A stretch of DNA of 31,468 bases from assembly GCA_035302345.1 (NCBI GenBank), contig DATGSS010000010.1, positions 1 through 31,468 of the forward strand, in the 5' to 3' direction. How positions within the stretch are numbered: position 1 is the first letter of the stretch; every line of letters begins with the position of its first letter. Positions 15,491 through 24,211 of the stretch are shown piece after piece. The position numbers and the translations under genes are program-made. The DNA is from Paenalcaligenes sp035302345. GTDB lineage: Bacteria; Pseudomonadota; Gammaproteobacteria; Burkholderiales; Burkholderiaceae_B. The notes below the pieces were generated by a model. That model made no database searches, was not told where the DNA came from, and saw only the letters and a program-made list of their open reading frames with translations.

Positions 15491-16408
15491 ATGTCCGAGC
15501 CTAAATCTCTACCCATCAACAGTAACCACGTCATCCAGCAATTCAACCGGCGTGCACCCTTGGATGCGCAGCAGTTTTTATACGGTGAGATTGCCCTGCG
15601 CATGCTTTCACGACTGAGCTACATCAAATACACCCCCAAGCGTGTACTCGATGCTGGTTGTGGTGCTGGACACGGGATAGAAATGCTGCGCGGCCAGTAT
15701 CCAGAAATGCAATACACCGGGGTGGATCACAGCCCTATCCTCTTGGAAACAGCCAAAGAACGGCACAGCAGTCAACCCAGTTTATGGCAAAGGCTGCGTC
15801 GGCAACCACAGCTGCCCCTGGATTTCGTACAAGCAGATATGGCTAAAACCCTCCTACCCCCAGAAAGTCAGAACTTTATTTGGTCTAATTTGGCTTTACA
15901 TTGGCACCCTGAACCTCATCGTGTGTTCTCGGAATGGCGTCGTTTGCTGGTCCCCGATGGTCTGTTGATGTTTTCGGCGTTTGGTCCCGCCTCTTTAAGG
16001 GAATTGCGCGATGCCATCGCAGCCGCTGATCTGCCCCTAACTGGGCTACCTTTTGTAGATATGCATGATTATGGCGATCAGCTCTTAGAAAATGGCTTTT
16101 ATGACCCGGTGATGGACCAAGAAACAATCACATTGACCTACCAAACCGCAGAGAAACTGCTCAAAGATGTCTGGGTGTTAGGCGGTAATCCCGTCCTGGG
16201 TCGCCACAGCGGTGGGCTAAGCCGTCACCAGCGTGACCTGCTCTTGCAAGCACTCAATGCGCAACGCCATATGGATGGCAGCATTCATCTGACTGTCGAG
16301 GTTGCCTACGGACACGCCTGGCGGGCCGCTGCGCATCGTCACAGCAGCGGCGAGGTCAGTATCCCTATCTCGAGCATCAAAAGAAGAAAGAAAGACGACG
16401 AATTATAA
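15491..16408 (+). CDS. bioC: Malonyl-[acyl-carrier protein] O-methyltransferase (BioC-like)
   Basis: A class I SAM-dependent methyltransferase of 305 residues. Motif I is VLDAGCGAGHG (52–62). SNLALHWHPEPHRVFSEWRRLL, FSAFGPASLRELRDA and FVDMHDYGDQLLENGFYDPVMD are BioC-type signatures, pointing to methylation of malonyl-ACP at the start of pimeloyl/biotin synthesis. Other biotin genes are not in the window, and a BioC-like gene beside comF is a familiar betaproteobacterial arrangement. The ATG at 15491 has no recognisable Shine-Dalgarno; the 5' flank is T-rich. A general methyltransferase role is the main alternative. Confidence 0.8.
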   Translation: MSEPKSLPINSNHVIQQFNRRAPLDAQQFLYGEIALRMLSRLSYIKYTPKRVLDAGCGAGHGIEMLRGQYPEMQYTGVDHSPILLETAKERHSSQPSLWQRLRRQPQLPLDFVQADMAKTLLPPESQNFIWSNLALHWHPEPHRVFSEWRRLLVPDGLLMFSAFGPASLRELRDAIAAADLPLTGLPFVDMHDYGDQLLENGFYDPVMDQETITLTYQTAEKLLKDVWVLGGNPVLGRHSGGLSRHQRDLLLQALNAQRHMDGSIHLTVEVAYGHAWRAAAHRHSSGEVSIPISSIKRRKKDDEL

Positions 16409-16660
16409 AACAGGCCCCTAGCTGACGAGCTCCTACACAGGGCACTGCATCATATACAGACATATAGGCATATGAGAGGGCAGATGAGGCGTACGAAGCT
16501 CAGGGGAAGGCAGGAGGACCCAGGTGAGCGATAGAAGGACTCAGGAAAAGGTATGAGTCGCAAGGGGGCTCTAAAAGGCCAGAGAGCAGGCAGCCGCCGT
16601 ACCTACTTAGGCATACGAGTCATATGAAGCGCGTATGGCGTGCCTGTATTGTTTAAACAA
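16409..16660. other. Gene-free, purine-rich stretch with serial hairpins (possible non-coding RNA)
   Basis: No plausible coding frame. The plus strand shows three short hairpins in a row: GCTCA/TGAGC (16498–16529, with inner GGG/CCC and a GGAGGA loop), GACTC/GAGTC (16538–16559, loop AGGAAAAGGTAT) and GCTCT/AGAGC (16568–16587). A fourth pairs CATACG (16612–16617) with CGTATG (16632–16637). Just upstream, CATATA-like words repeat three times (16450–16476). The purine richness differs from the flanks. It could encode a small RNA, be the structured 3' region of bioC or ntrX, or be decayed sequence. I cannot decide the strand. Confidence 0.35.
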
Positions 16661-16661
16661 A

Positions 16662-16709
16662 GAAAAAGCGCACCACCCCATCAGACCATAAGGACTGTGG
16701 TCGATGCGC
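16662..16709 (-). terminator. Probable rho-independent terminator after ntrX
   Basis: On the minus strand GCGCA (rc of 16705–16709) pairs with TGCGC (rc of 16668–16672), with an inner GACCA/TGGTC stem, and is followed by TTTTTC. It begins about 10 bp downstream of the ntrX stop, as expected for the end of the rsmB–ntrX run. The outer and inner stems are separated by unpaired bases. Confidence 0.6.
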
Positions 16710-16717
16710 TCATTAAA

Positions 16718-17461
16718 TTAGGATTTTTGTTGTTGCCTTTTTTGAGCCTCGCGGCGGCGTGCCGAAGCGTCAATGCCTAATTGCTTGAGCTTGCGGTACA
16801 AGTGCGTGCGCTCGAGCCCGGTGCGCTCGGAAATGCGGGTCATGCTGTAGTTCTCGCGCTCGAGGTGGTATTCGAAATAAATGCGCTCAAACTCATCACG
16901 AGCCTCACGTAGGGGCAGATCCAAAGAAATCGTCCCTAAATAAGATTCATTTTGAGCAGTTTGTACCAGCATATTGTCTGGAGGCGTTGCTGCCTCTGGG
17001 GCAGTGGCCTGGCCTGCGGGGCTGGCTGCTGTAGTCGTCGGTGCGGCGCCAGCTGGGGCGGCTGCCGTTTTTTGTGCGACTGCCTGAGTAGGGATGACTT
17101 TTTTCTCGAGCCCATCTTTGACTGCTTCGAGCAGTTTTTGCATGGCAATGGGCTTTTCCAGAAAGTCTACGGCCCCTATCCGTGTGGCCTCTTTGGCGGT
17201 ATCCACCGTAGCGTGCCCACTCATCATGATTACGGGCATGTCCAGTAATCCCTGGGTAGCCCATTCCTTTAATAAACTCACCCCATCGGTATCCGGCATC
17301 CAAATGTCCAACAATACCAAGTCAGGGCGTCGCTCTTGTCGCGCAGCACGTGCTTGGGCAGCATTTTCTGCTACCTCGACGCTATGCCCTTCTTCGTACA
17401 GGATTTCGGACAATAACTCACGGATTCCTATTTCGTCATCTACTACCAGAATTCTGGCCAT
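16718..17461 (-). CDS. ntrX: Response regulator NtrX-like, without AAA+ domain
   Basis: 247 residues. The receiver domain (1–about 120) has acidic residues D8/D9, the phosphorylation site D52 (LLDIWMPDTDG) and K103 (FLEKP). An Ala/Pro/Thr-rich linker spans about 125–165. The C-terminus has a Fis-type helix-turn-helix (about 205–235, SERTGLERTHLYRKLKQLGI). The central sigma-54-activating AAA+ ATPase domain of canonical NtrX is absent, so it probably regulates through DNA binding alone. It follows ntrY by 17 bp and is its likely partner. The target genes cannot be told from this window. Confidence 0.87.
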   Translation of the reverse strand: MARILVVDDEIGIRELLSEILYEEGHSVEVAENAAQARAARQERRPDLVLLDIWMPDTDGVSLLKEWATQGLLDMPVIMMSGHATVDTAKEATRIGAVDFLEKPIAMQKLLEAVKDGLEKKVIPTQAVAQKTAAAPAGAAPTTTAASPAGQATAPEAATPPDNMLVQTAQNESYLGTISLDLPLREARDEFERIYFEYHLERENYSMTRISERTGLERTHLYRKLKQLGIDASARRREAQKRQQQKS

Positions 17462-17478
17462 ACATCTTTCCTAATTGT

Positions 17479-19827
17479 TCAGGCGGTAGTCTCGCCTTTG
17501 TCTAATTCTTCGGTATTTGTTTTGCTAAGCTCAAAACGCGTAAACAGGATGGATATGCGTGCCCCACCCTCTTTGCGATTAGAAATATCGATACGCCCGC
17601 CGTGCTCTTCGACAATTTTGCGTACGATTGCCAACCCCAAACCAGTGCCCGTGTCTTTGGTGGTGATGTAAGGCTCGAATACACGGGCGAGCAATTGCTC
17701 GTCAAATCCTGGGCCATTATCACTAATCACCAAGCGCACACCCTCGGTACGGCTACCCCCCTGGGCCGGACGCCATGCAGTGCGCACGACAATACAGGGC
17801 TGCTGGGTATCGCTCAAAGCCTCGACAGCGTTGCTAAATATATTGTGCAGCACCTGCCGTAACTGTGTTGGATCTCCGGCTACGGGAGGCAAATCTGATT
17901 GTAAACTAACTTGCAAATTAACTTTTTGCAAGGCATTTACTACCTTTTGCTCGTCAGGGTCCCACCCATATAAGCTTAACACCTCGTTAATCAACTCGTT
18001 GATATCTAACAGCTGCATCTCAGTAGCTGGTTTACGTGCATACTCGCGGAAATCTTCGACCATCTTTTTCAGCGATGCAACCTGATTAACAATTGTCTGT
18101 GTCGAACGCTGCAGCATGGCCGCATGCTTTTCATCCAAATGATCAGCCAGACGCAATGCGAGTCGTTCGGCCGACAGCTGAATAGGGGTCAATGGGTTTT
18201 TGATCTCGTGCGCCAAGCGTCGAGCCACCTCGCCCCAGGCAACCAATCGATTAGCTGAAATAATATCACTAATATCATCAAAAACCACTAAATAGCCACT
18301 GGGCACCCCTTCGATCAATAGTTCCGTCCCGCGTGCGAGTAAGGTTACCGAGTGTTCCTCGCCCAGTAATTGAGAAGGTGCGGATATGGGTAGCTCGAAC
18401 TGTTGTTGCCAGTGGCGGCGCTCGGAGCCCATAGCCAAGTGATTATCAAATGCCCCCTGTACCTGAGCAGCAAAGGCAAACACCCCATCCTCGGCAGCGA
18501 GCTCTTGGCCCTGATATTGACCCAAATCCGTTTGTAGAATCTGTTCCGCCCCTTGATTATATAAACTTAGTTTAAAGTGTTCATCAAAGACCAGAACACC
18601 TGCGGACAGATTACGCAGTACCGCTTCTAAATAAACATTGGTGCGCTCTAGTTGAGCACGATTTTCTTCGACCTGCTGACGGGCCTCGTCCAGCTGTCGA
18701 GTCATCACGTTAAATGACCGCGTCAACTGGCCAATTTCGTCATCACGCTGGGTTTCTGGCAATGGCCTATAATCGCCCACCCCAACCGCCTGCGTACCAC
18801 TGGCCAATGTCAACAACGGTCGCACTAAACGGCGAGACAGCCCGATAGCAGCGACCACAGCAGCAAATAAGGTCACAATCAAGGCCAAGGTCAACGTAAT
18901 ACTAAATAAACGTTGCAGGCCATCTCGGGATAGCGCTAGTTCTTGGTAGTCGCTATAGCCCTCTTGGACCAAACTGGCCTGGCGCGCCAAAGCCTCGGGT
19001 ACCACCTCGGTCACCTGCAGCCAGCGTTTATCTGTGGTTTTTCCTAATTGCCCTAATGAATGCTCGCGGGCAGGCAAGGGCAAAACGACCCGTAGGCGTA
19101 GCTGCCCCTCGCGATTATCTGAGCCCTCATCGACCTCTATAGCTTGGTATTCATTGCTGACCCGCAGGTGATTGAGGACCTGCTGCGAGGGCATTTCAGG
19201 CAATAATGCATCCAGTCGTGACGAAGCAGAAGAAAAGGCCACCAGACGGCCGCCGCTAGTAAAAACCAGCGCCTCGGGAACGTCGGCCTGCTCGCGTAAA
19301 TTACCCAGGCGCCAGGACAGCTCGCCCGATTCGTGTTCGAGGCGGCGCGCTAAGCCACGCCCCCGCTGGCGCAAATCGGCCAACTGCGCGTCCAGAGCCT
19401 CACGCCCCAGATTGATCCCGGCCTCAAGCGCCGAATCCACCCGTACATTAAACCAAGACTCAATAGAGCGCGACATAAATTGCACTGAGAGTACATAGAT
19501 CAAAATACCAGGCAAGATACCTAGAAAGGTAAAATACAAGGCAAAGCGCGCTGTCATGCGCGCCCCAAACTGTCGCCGTCGGGTCTGCCGCCAGAGCCGG
19601 AAACTAAGAATTAATACCCAAGTCAGTAATGCCACTGCTAATACAGCAGTGACGATTAAAAGCACATCATATTGCTCGGCAAAGCGCGATGCGTTGCCTG
19701 TTGACCAAGCCAGTAACACCAGCAAAGCCACAGCACTAAAAGCCGCTACAGTGAGTGCGATACGCAGCACCCAGCGAATTAATCGCGGTGCTTTGCGGCG
19801 GAAATTGAAAACTGAAAATCGTGCCAT
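17479..19827 (-). CDS. ntrY: Sensor histidine kinase NtrY-like
   Basis: 782 residues, inner membrane. Hydrophobic segments lie at about 20–42, 55–77, 94–114 and 308–330, with a large extracytoplasmic loop between the last two. A HAMP domain follows (about 331–385, SRRLVRPLLTLASGTQAVG), then a PAS-like region (about 395–520). The dimerization box has the phospho-acceptor H540 in RRLAHEIKNPLTPIQLSAERL, and the ATPase domain has SDNGPGFDEQ and TGLGLAIVRKIVEEHGG. NtrY/NtrX systems are tied to nitrogen and redox signalling; the signal here is unknown. The gene overlaps the end of the DUF4390 gene by 49 bp. Confidence 0.93.
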   Translation of the reverse strand: MARFSVFNFRRKAPRLIRWVLRIALTVAAFSAVALLVLLAWSTGNASRFAEQYDVLLIVTAVLAVALLTWVLILSFRLWRQTRRRQFGARMTARFALYFTFLGILPGILIYVLSVQFMSRSIESWFNVRVDSALEAGINLGREALDAQLADLRQRGRGLARRLEHESGELSWRLGNLREQADVPEALVFTSGGRLVAFSSASSRLDALLPEMPSQQVLNHLRVSNEYQAIEVDEGSDNREGQLRLRVVLPLPAREHSLGQLGKTTDKRWLQVTEVVPEALARQASLVQEGYSDYQELALSRDGLQRLFSITLTLALIVTLFAAVVAAIGLSRRLVRPLLTLASGTQAVGVGDYRPLPETQRDDEIGQLTRSFNVMTRQLDEARQQVEENRAQLERTNVYLEAVLRNLSAGVLVFDEHFKLSLYNQGAEQILQTDLGQYQGQELAAEDGVFAFAAQVQGAFDNHLAMGSERRHWQQQFELPISAPSQLLGEEHSVTLLARGTELLIEGVPSGYLVVFDDISDIISANRLVAWGEVARRLAHEIKNPLTPIQLSAERLALRLADHLDEKHAAMLQRSTQTIVNQVASLKKMVEDFREYARKPATEMQLLDINELINEVLSLYGWDPDEQKVVNALQKVNLQVSLQSDLPPVAGDPTQLRQVLHNIFSNAVEALSDTQQPCIVVRTAWRPAQGGSRTEGVRLVISDNGPGFDEQLLARVFEPYITTKDTGTGLGLAIVRKIVEEHGGRIDISNRKEGGARISILFTRFELSKTNTEELDKGETTA

Positions 19828-20393
19828 GGGGTTTCCAAGGACCAGTTTGCGCGGTTTAATAAATCGACCTGAAAGGGACGAGCCAGCAACGACGAATCGA
19901 GACGTAATCTAAAGCGAGCAGTATACTTTTTGCCCGTACGCAATTCAGAAACATCGCCAATGCGCCAGTGATGTATGCGCCGCAAGGCCAATAACGCATC
20001 AGTTAGAGACTCTTCGGGGCGTAATAAATCCCCCGTACCAATGCGCCATTGCCGCGTTAAAGGACTATAGACCAGCTTCCAAGTCCGTTCAGCGGTGAGG
20101 ACATTTTTATCAAACCACCACCAACGTTTCTCGAAGACCTCGAGATCGGCTGTGAAGTATAAAGGGACCCCTTTGGCAGCGGCCTCTTTGAGCTCAGGAC
20201 TGAGGGTGAAATCGACCTCGGCATCCAGGTACAAACCGTCATCACCCGCAGCTGCATCTTGTTCTTGGGCGGCATAGATCTCAACGCTTTTGACGCGCTC
20301 ATCAGCCTGTGCAGGTAAAGCAAACCAGGCACCCAAAAGCACGAACAGCACACTGAAACTCAAAAGCCAATGGACGCCTCGCACCTTCAGCAC
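19779..20393 (-). CDS. DUF4390 domain-containing exported protein
   Basis: 204 residues with a signal peptide or N-terminal anchor (about 1–30, ending LPAQADE) and a beta-rich body with the family motifs LYLDAEVDFTLSPELKEA, YFTADLEVFEKRWWW and ARFRLRLDSSLLARPFQVD. The biochemical function is unknown. It is routinely found between rsmB and ntrY in betaproteobacteria, suggesting a link to the NtrYX pathway. The start is GTG at 20393, directly after the rsmB stop, with AGGAGG six bases upstream inside rsmB. Its 3' end overlaps ntrY by 49 bp. Confidence 0.87.
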   Translation of the reverse strand: MLKVRGVHWLLSFSVLFVLLGAWFALPAQADERVKSVEIYAAQEQDAAAGDDGLYLDAEVDFTLSPELKEAAAKGVPLYFTADLEVFEKRWWWFDKNVLTAERTWKLVYSPLTRQWRIGTGDLLRPEESLTDALLALRRIHHWRIGDVSELRTGKKYTARFRLRLDSSLLARPFQVDLLNRANWSLETPWHDFQFSISAAKHRD

Positions 20394-21788
20394 CTAGCCC
20401 TCCTTTTGTAGCAGCGCATAAAAGAAACCATCCCCTCCGCGTGATTCTGCGGACTCGGGAGTCGGCAACAACTGACCCGGTGCCGATAAGCGGCGGGCGT
20501 CAGTGTGATCCTGTAAAAACCGCTCGATCTGTTGTTCACCCTCGGCGGGAAATACCGAGCAAGTCACATAAAGAAAATGCCCACCAGGCTTGAGCAACGA
20601 CCACAAAGCCGAGCAAATAGATGCCTGCAGCCGAGCTGTTGTCTTGATGTCGGTAATGCGTCGCAACCAACGAATATCAGGATGACGGCGCACCACCCCC
20701 GAGGCCGTGCAAGGCACATCGGCCAAAATAGCATCAAAAAGACGCCCCGACCACCAACCATCAGGCTGAGCGGCATCTCCGGCCACGATCTCAACCCCAG
20801 GGTGCTGTAGGTCTAAACGTTGTAAGTTGTCACGGACCCGCTCTAGACGCTGGGCATCGGCATCGACCGCTACGAGATCGATATCATATAACTCGAGCAG
20901 GTGAGCAGCCTTGCCGCCAGGAGCTGCGCAAGCATCCAACACATAGTCGCCGCATTGGACGGGTAATAAATGAGCAGCCAATTGCGCATGGCCGTCTTGC
21001 ACTGAAAACCAGCCCTGCTCAAACCCTGGCAGTGCCGTAACTGGTGCATTTTTTTGTAAAACAACGGTCTCTTGGCCTGGTGAGTAGGCGTCAAAACCGG
21101 CTTGCTCTAGGTGCTGCAAATAATCATCGACCGAGCACTGGCGGCGGTTGACCCTAAGCGTCAAAGGCGCAGGAGTATTGGATTGCAGCAAGATAGAGCG
21201 CCATTGCTCGGGGTAGGCTTGCTGTATCTCGTGGACCCACCAATAGGGAAAATTCCACACAGCAGTGGCCTGGGTAGCAGCCTTTCTGAGTAGTTCTTTG
21301 CGCTCGCGCTGATACTGCCGTAACACCCCATTAATAAAACGTTTATGAAAACGCAGCTTGAGCCGATTAGCCGCACGTACGGCCTGATCCACCACTGTAT
21401 GCGGCGCGTATACCGGCACCTGGGCGGGGCGCTGTGCTGCACGCGGGCGCACCCCAGCGGTACCGCTATCCCCCCACCGAAGGGCGGCCTCGAGCAGGAT
21501 CAAACCATGCAATAAATGTGCATATAACAAAGGCTTTTTTGGCTTTTTAGGGACCAACAACTGGCCGACCTCTTGAGCCCAACCTAACTGTCGCAGCGCA
21601 TAAAAATCATGCGCCAGCACAGCGGCATGGATCGCCGATGGTGTCGTCGCCAAGCACTGAGTTAACGAGGTCCCAGACAACACAGCATTGATGTGCTGCG
21701 CCGTCATTTGCATGATCTCGGCGAGTGGTGGCGAAGCTGGAGAAGGAGATTGCGAGGTGATTTCTGTTTCCTGCACTGCTACAACCAT
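20394..21788 (-). CDS. rsmB: 16S rRNA (cytosine(967)-C5)-methyltransferase
   Basis: 464 residues: an N-terminal NusB-like RNA-binding domain (about 25–170) and a SAM methyltransferase domain (about 200–464). Motif I is LDACAAPGGKAAHLLE (284–299). The two cysteines of m5C methyltransferases are C360 in DVPCTASGVVRRHPD and C410 in VTCSVFPAE. It is slightly longer than the E. coli protein (429), with a Ser/Pro-rich leader and a long Arg/Pro-containing insert around residues 105–130. First gene of the rsmB–DUF4390–ntrY–ntrX run. The ATG at 21788 has GAGGA upstream. Confidence 0.94.
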   Translation of the reverse strand: MVVAVQETEITSQSPSPASPPLAEIMQMTAQHINAVLSGTSLTQCLATTPSAIHAAVLAHDFYALRQLGWAQEVGQLLVPKKPKKPLLYAHLLHGLILLEAALRWGDSGTAGVRPRAAQRPAQVPVYAPHTVVDQAVRAANRLKLRFHKRFINGVLRQYQRERKELLRKAATQATAVWNFPYWWVHEIQQAYPEQWRSILLQSNTPAPLTLRVNRRQCSVDDYLQHLEQAGFDAYSPGQETVVLQKNAPVTALPGFEQGWFSVQDGHAQLAAHLLPVQCGDYVLDACAAPGGKAAHLLELYDIDLVAVDADAQRLERVRDNLQRLDLQHPGVEIVAGDAAQPDGWWSGRLFDAILADVPCTASGVVRRHPDIRWLRRITDIKTTARLQASICSALWSLLKPGGHFLYVTCSVFPAEGEQQIERFLQDHTDARRLSAPGQLLPTPESAESRGGDGFFYALLQKEG

Positions 21789-21860
21789 AAAAAGTGAAGT
21801 CCTCTCATTTTACAGAAAAACAAACCTCAAGTCCGCAGCTCTCTCTGAGGTTGGTTGTAT

Positions 21861-21888
21861 TTGATTTTTCAGCATTGGGGTTTATCAT
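21861..21888 (+). promoter_or_regulatory. Candidate sigma-70 promoter for the carbonic anhydrase-like gene
   Basis: TTGATT (21861–21866) and TATCAT (21883–21888) are separated by 16 bases, about 95 bp upstream of the gene. A perfect GACCC-ATA-GGGTC inverted repeat (21914–21926) lies just downstream, where a repressor could bind. Nearby is a second repeat, AACCTCA/TGAGGTT (21823–21852). Confidence 0.4.
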
Positions 21889-21982
21889 CAGAAAGTACAC
21901 GATCCACCAGGCTGACCCATAGGGTCTGTGCGATAAACTCGGGCAGCCATCACAAAACAATCACGATAAAGAGAGCACCAAG

Positions 21983-22504
21983 ATGACTATTTATCAGTTT
22001 GAAGAGTATTCCCCCGAAATTGATGACAGTGCCTATGTCGCCGAGGAGGCGGTCGTCATTGGCCGCATTAAATTAGGCCCCAACACCAGTATCTGGCCCT
22101 GCGCTGTTTTGCGCGGTGACAATGAACCCATCACCCTAGGTGCGGGCAGCAACGCCCAAGATGGGGCTGTCTTGCACACTGACCCAGGCTATCCTTGCAC
22201 CATCGGCGAGGATGTCACCATTGGGCATCAGGCCATGCTGCATGGCTGCACCATCGAGGATGGTGCCCTGATAGGCATCCAAGCCATCGTGCTCAACGGC
22301 GCGGTAATCGGCAAAGAGAGTCTCGTCGGTGCGGGTGCTTTAGTCACCGAGGGCAAGGTTTTCCCACCCCGCTCGCTTATTTTAGGTAGCCCTGCCAAAG
22401 CAGTGCGCGAGCTCACCGACGAAGAGGTCCAGGGCATGCAGCGCAACGCCGATACCTACCGCAAGCGCGCCCAAGCCTTTAAAAAAGGTCTCAAAAAACT
22501 ATAG
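21983..22504 (+). CDS. Gamma-class carbonic anhydrase-like protein (YrdA family)
   Basis: A 173-residue left-handed beta-helix protein built of hexapeptide repeats, followed by a C-terminal helix. The three expected metal-binding histidines are present: H65 (LHTDPG), H82 (TIGHQAM) and H87 (LHGCTI). RGDNEPI (44–50) is the usual Arg-Gly-Asp region. Members bind zinc and are homologous to gamma carbonic anhydrases, but many have little measurable activity. It is a single gene, convergent with gabD and divergent from rsmB. Confidence 0.9.
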   Translation: MTIYQFEEYSPEIDDSAYVAEEAVVIGRIKLGPNTSIWPCAVLRGDNEPITLGAGSNAQDGAVLHTDPGYPCTIGEDVTIGHQAMLHGCTIEDGALIGIQAIVLNGAVIGKESLVGAGALVTEGKVFPPRSLILGSPAKAVRELTDEEVQGMQRNADTYRKRAQAFKKGLKKL

Positions 22505-22530
22505 TCAGTTTGCCGCTAGAGCCAACATCA

Positions 22531-22588
22531 ATAAAACTGTCCCGGTTTAGAGGTGGATACACGACGCCCTGACCTAAACTGGGACAGT
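22531..22588 (-). terminator. Convergent terminator shared by gabD and the carbonic anhydrase-like gene
   Basis: A 15-bp inverted repeat (22536–22550 with 22574–22588, one G-T wobble) has arms beginning ACTGTCCC and a 23-base loop. On the minus strand it is followed by TTTTATT, fitting a terminator for gabD. In the plus direction the T-run is weak, so it may act only partly there. Confidence 0.65.
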
Positions 22589-22593
22589 CCTTA

Positions 22594-24048
22594 TTAAATA
22601 CCGCCCATCAGCATGTACTTCATGACCATGTAATCATCCAGCCCATGGTAAGAGCCTTCGCGCCCAATACCAGATTGCTTGACACCACCAAAGGGGGCGG
22701 CCTCGTTAGAGAGAATGCCGCTGTTAATACCGACCATGCCGTACTCTAAAGCCTCGGCCACACGCCAAATACGACCGATATCGCGGCTATAAAAATAGGC
22801 CGCCAGGCCATAAATAGTGTCGTTGGCTTGTTCAATTACCTCTTCGTCAGTACGGAAGCGGAATAGTGGTGCGAGCGGACCAAAGGTTTCCTCTGAGGCG
22901 ACCTTCATCTGGGCCGTCACACCAGTGATGATGGTGGGTTCAAAAAACAATCCGCCCAGCTCGTGCGCCTTGCCACCAGACAAAATGTGCCCCCCTTTGC
23001 TGACTGCATCATCAATATGCGCTTGCACTTTTTTAACCGCATTTTCATCAATGAGCGGTCCTTGTAGGACACCGTCCTCCAGGCCATTACCCACCTTTAA
23101 CTGCTGCACGGCGGCGGCAAGCTTTTCAGCAAAAGCATCATACACGGCATCATGCACATAAATACGGTTGGCACATACACAAGTCTGACCCATGTTGCGA
23201 TATTTACTGGCAATCGCTCCTTCGACCGCTGCGTCCAAATCAGCATCATCAAAAACGATAAAAGGTGCATTGCCGCCCAACTCGAGCGAGACTTTTTTAA
23301 TCTGCGGAGCGCATTGACCCATCAACATGCGCCCAACCTCGGTTGAACCAGTAAAGCTGAGCTTGCGCACGGTGGGATTGGAGGTCATCTCGCCACCAAT
23401 GGCCGATGCAGAACCCGTCAATACGGAAAACACACCCGCGGGAATACCCGCCTCTTGGGCGAGCACCGCCAGTGCTAATGCTGAATAAGGGGTTTGAGCT
23501 GCAGGCTTGACCACGATAGAGCACCCAGCGGCCAATGCAGCCCCGGCCTTGCGCGTAATCATGGATGAGGGGAAATTCCATGGCGTGATGGCAGCACAGA
23601 CGCCAATGGGTTCTTTGGTCACGACAACACGACGATCGCCTGCGGGACCAGGAATCACATCGCCATAAGCGCGCTTGGCCTCTTCGCCATACCATTCAAT
23701 ATAAGAAGCCCCGTAAGCGATCTCACCGCGCGCCTCGGCCAAAGGCTTGCCCTGCTCTAAGGTCATCAGACGTGCTAAATCCTCTTGGTGCAACATCATT
23801 AAATCAAACCAGCGCCGTAAAATTTGGGCGCGCTCCTTGGCAGGCACACGACGCCATTGTTGAAATGCGTCTTGAGCTGCTGCAATTGCACGTCGGGTCT
23901 CATCAGCGCCCATATCAGGGACAGTCCCTATTAGCGCACCGGTAGCTGGGTTGGTGACCTCGATGGTCTGGCTGGAATCCGCATCCACCCACTGCCCACC
24001 CAAATACGCCTGTTCGCGCATGAGATCCTTGCGTTGTAATTGATCCAT
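22594..24048 (-). CDS. gabD: NAD(P)+-dependent succinate-semialdehyde dehydrogenase
   Basis: An aldehyde dehydrogenase of 484 residues from the ATG at 24048. The general base is E256 (LELGGNAPF) and the nucleophile is C290 in GQTCVCANR; C292 two residues later matches the GabD pattern. Cofactor-site motifs are TPWNFP (155–160), VVKPAAQTPYSA (K181) and FTGSTEVGR. It most likely oxidises succinate semialdehyde (or glutarate semialdehyde) to the acid. AGGAGG lies eight bases before 24048; an ATG at 24066 is less likely because it precedes that site. No gabT or gabP is nearby. Confidence 0.88.
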   Translation of the reverse strand: MDQLQRKDLMREQAYLGGQWVDADSSQTIEVTNPATGALIGTVPDMGADETRRAIAAAQDAFQQWRRVPAKERAQILRRWFDLMMLHQEDLARLMTLEQGKPLAEARGEIAYGASYIEWYGEEAKRAYGDVIPGPAGDRRVVVTKEPIGVCAAITPWNFPSSMITRKAGAALAAGCSIVVKPAAQTPYSALALAVLAQEAGIPAGVFSVLTGSASAIGGEMTSNPTVRKLSFTGSTEVGRMLMGQCAPQIKKVSLELGGNAPFIVFDDADLDAAVEGAIASKYRNMGQTCVCANRIYVHDAVYDAFAEKLAAAVQQLKVGNGLEDGVLQGPLIDENAVKKVQAHIDDAVSKGGHILSGGKAHELGGLFFEPTIITGVTAQMKVASEETFGPLAPLFRFRTDEEVIEQANDTIYGLAAYFYSRDIGRIWRVAEALEYGMVGINSGILSNEAAPFGGVKQSGIGREGSYHGLDDYMVMKYMLMGGI

Positions 24049-24211
24049 GAATAATCCTCCTGTCATTTAACTGCTTGTGCGCACTTTTTTGCCAAGTTTA
24101 AAAAAAAATACTAGGCTTTATTAATAACACAGTTTCAACCCTACAAGACAAACGAGGCCTTGGTTTTACGACTGGTGCCGCAGTTTGTCCTGCCCTTTAA
24201 AGGACCCCCTC

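Noticed and set aside
16450..16476. Three CATATA-like words as a repeat array
   Set aside because: Too few, too short and irregular to call a repeat or CRISPR-like array; mentioned only as part of the non-coding stretch.
16409..16717. 6S RNA or a tRNA in the gene-free stretch
   Set aside because: No cloverleaf and no long closing stem with a central bubble could be traced; only separate short hairpins are seen.
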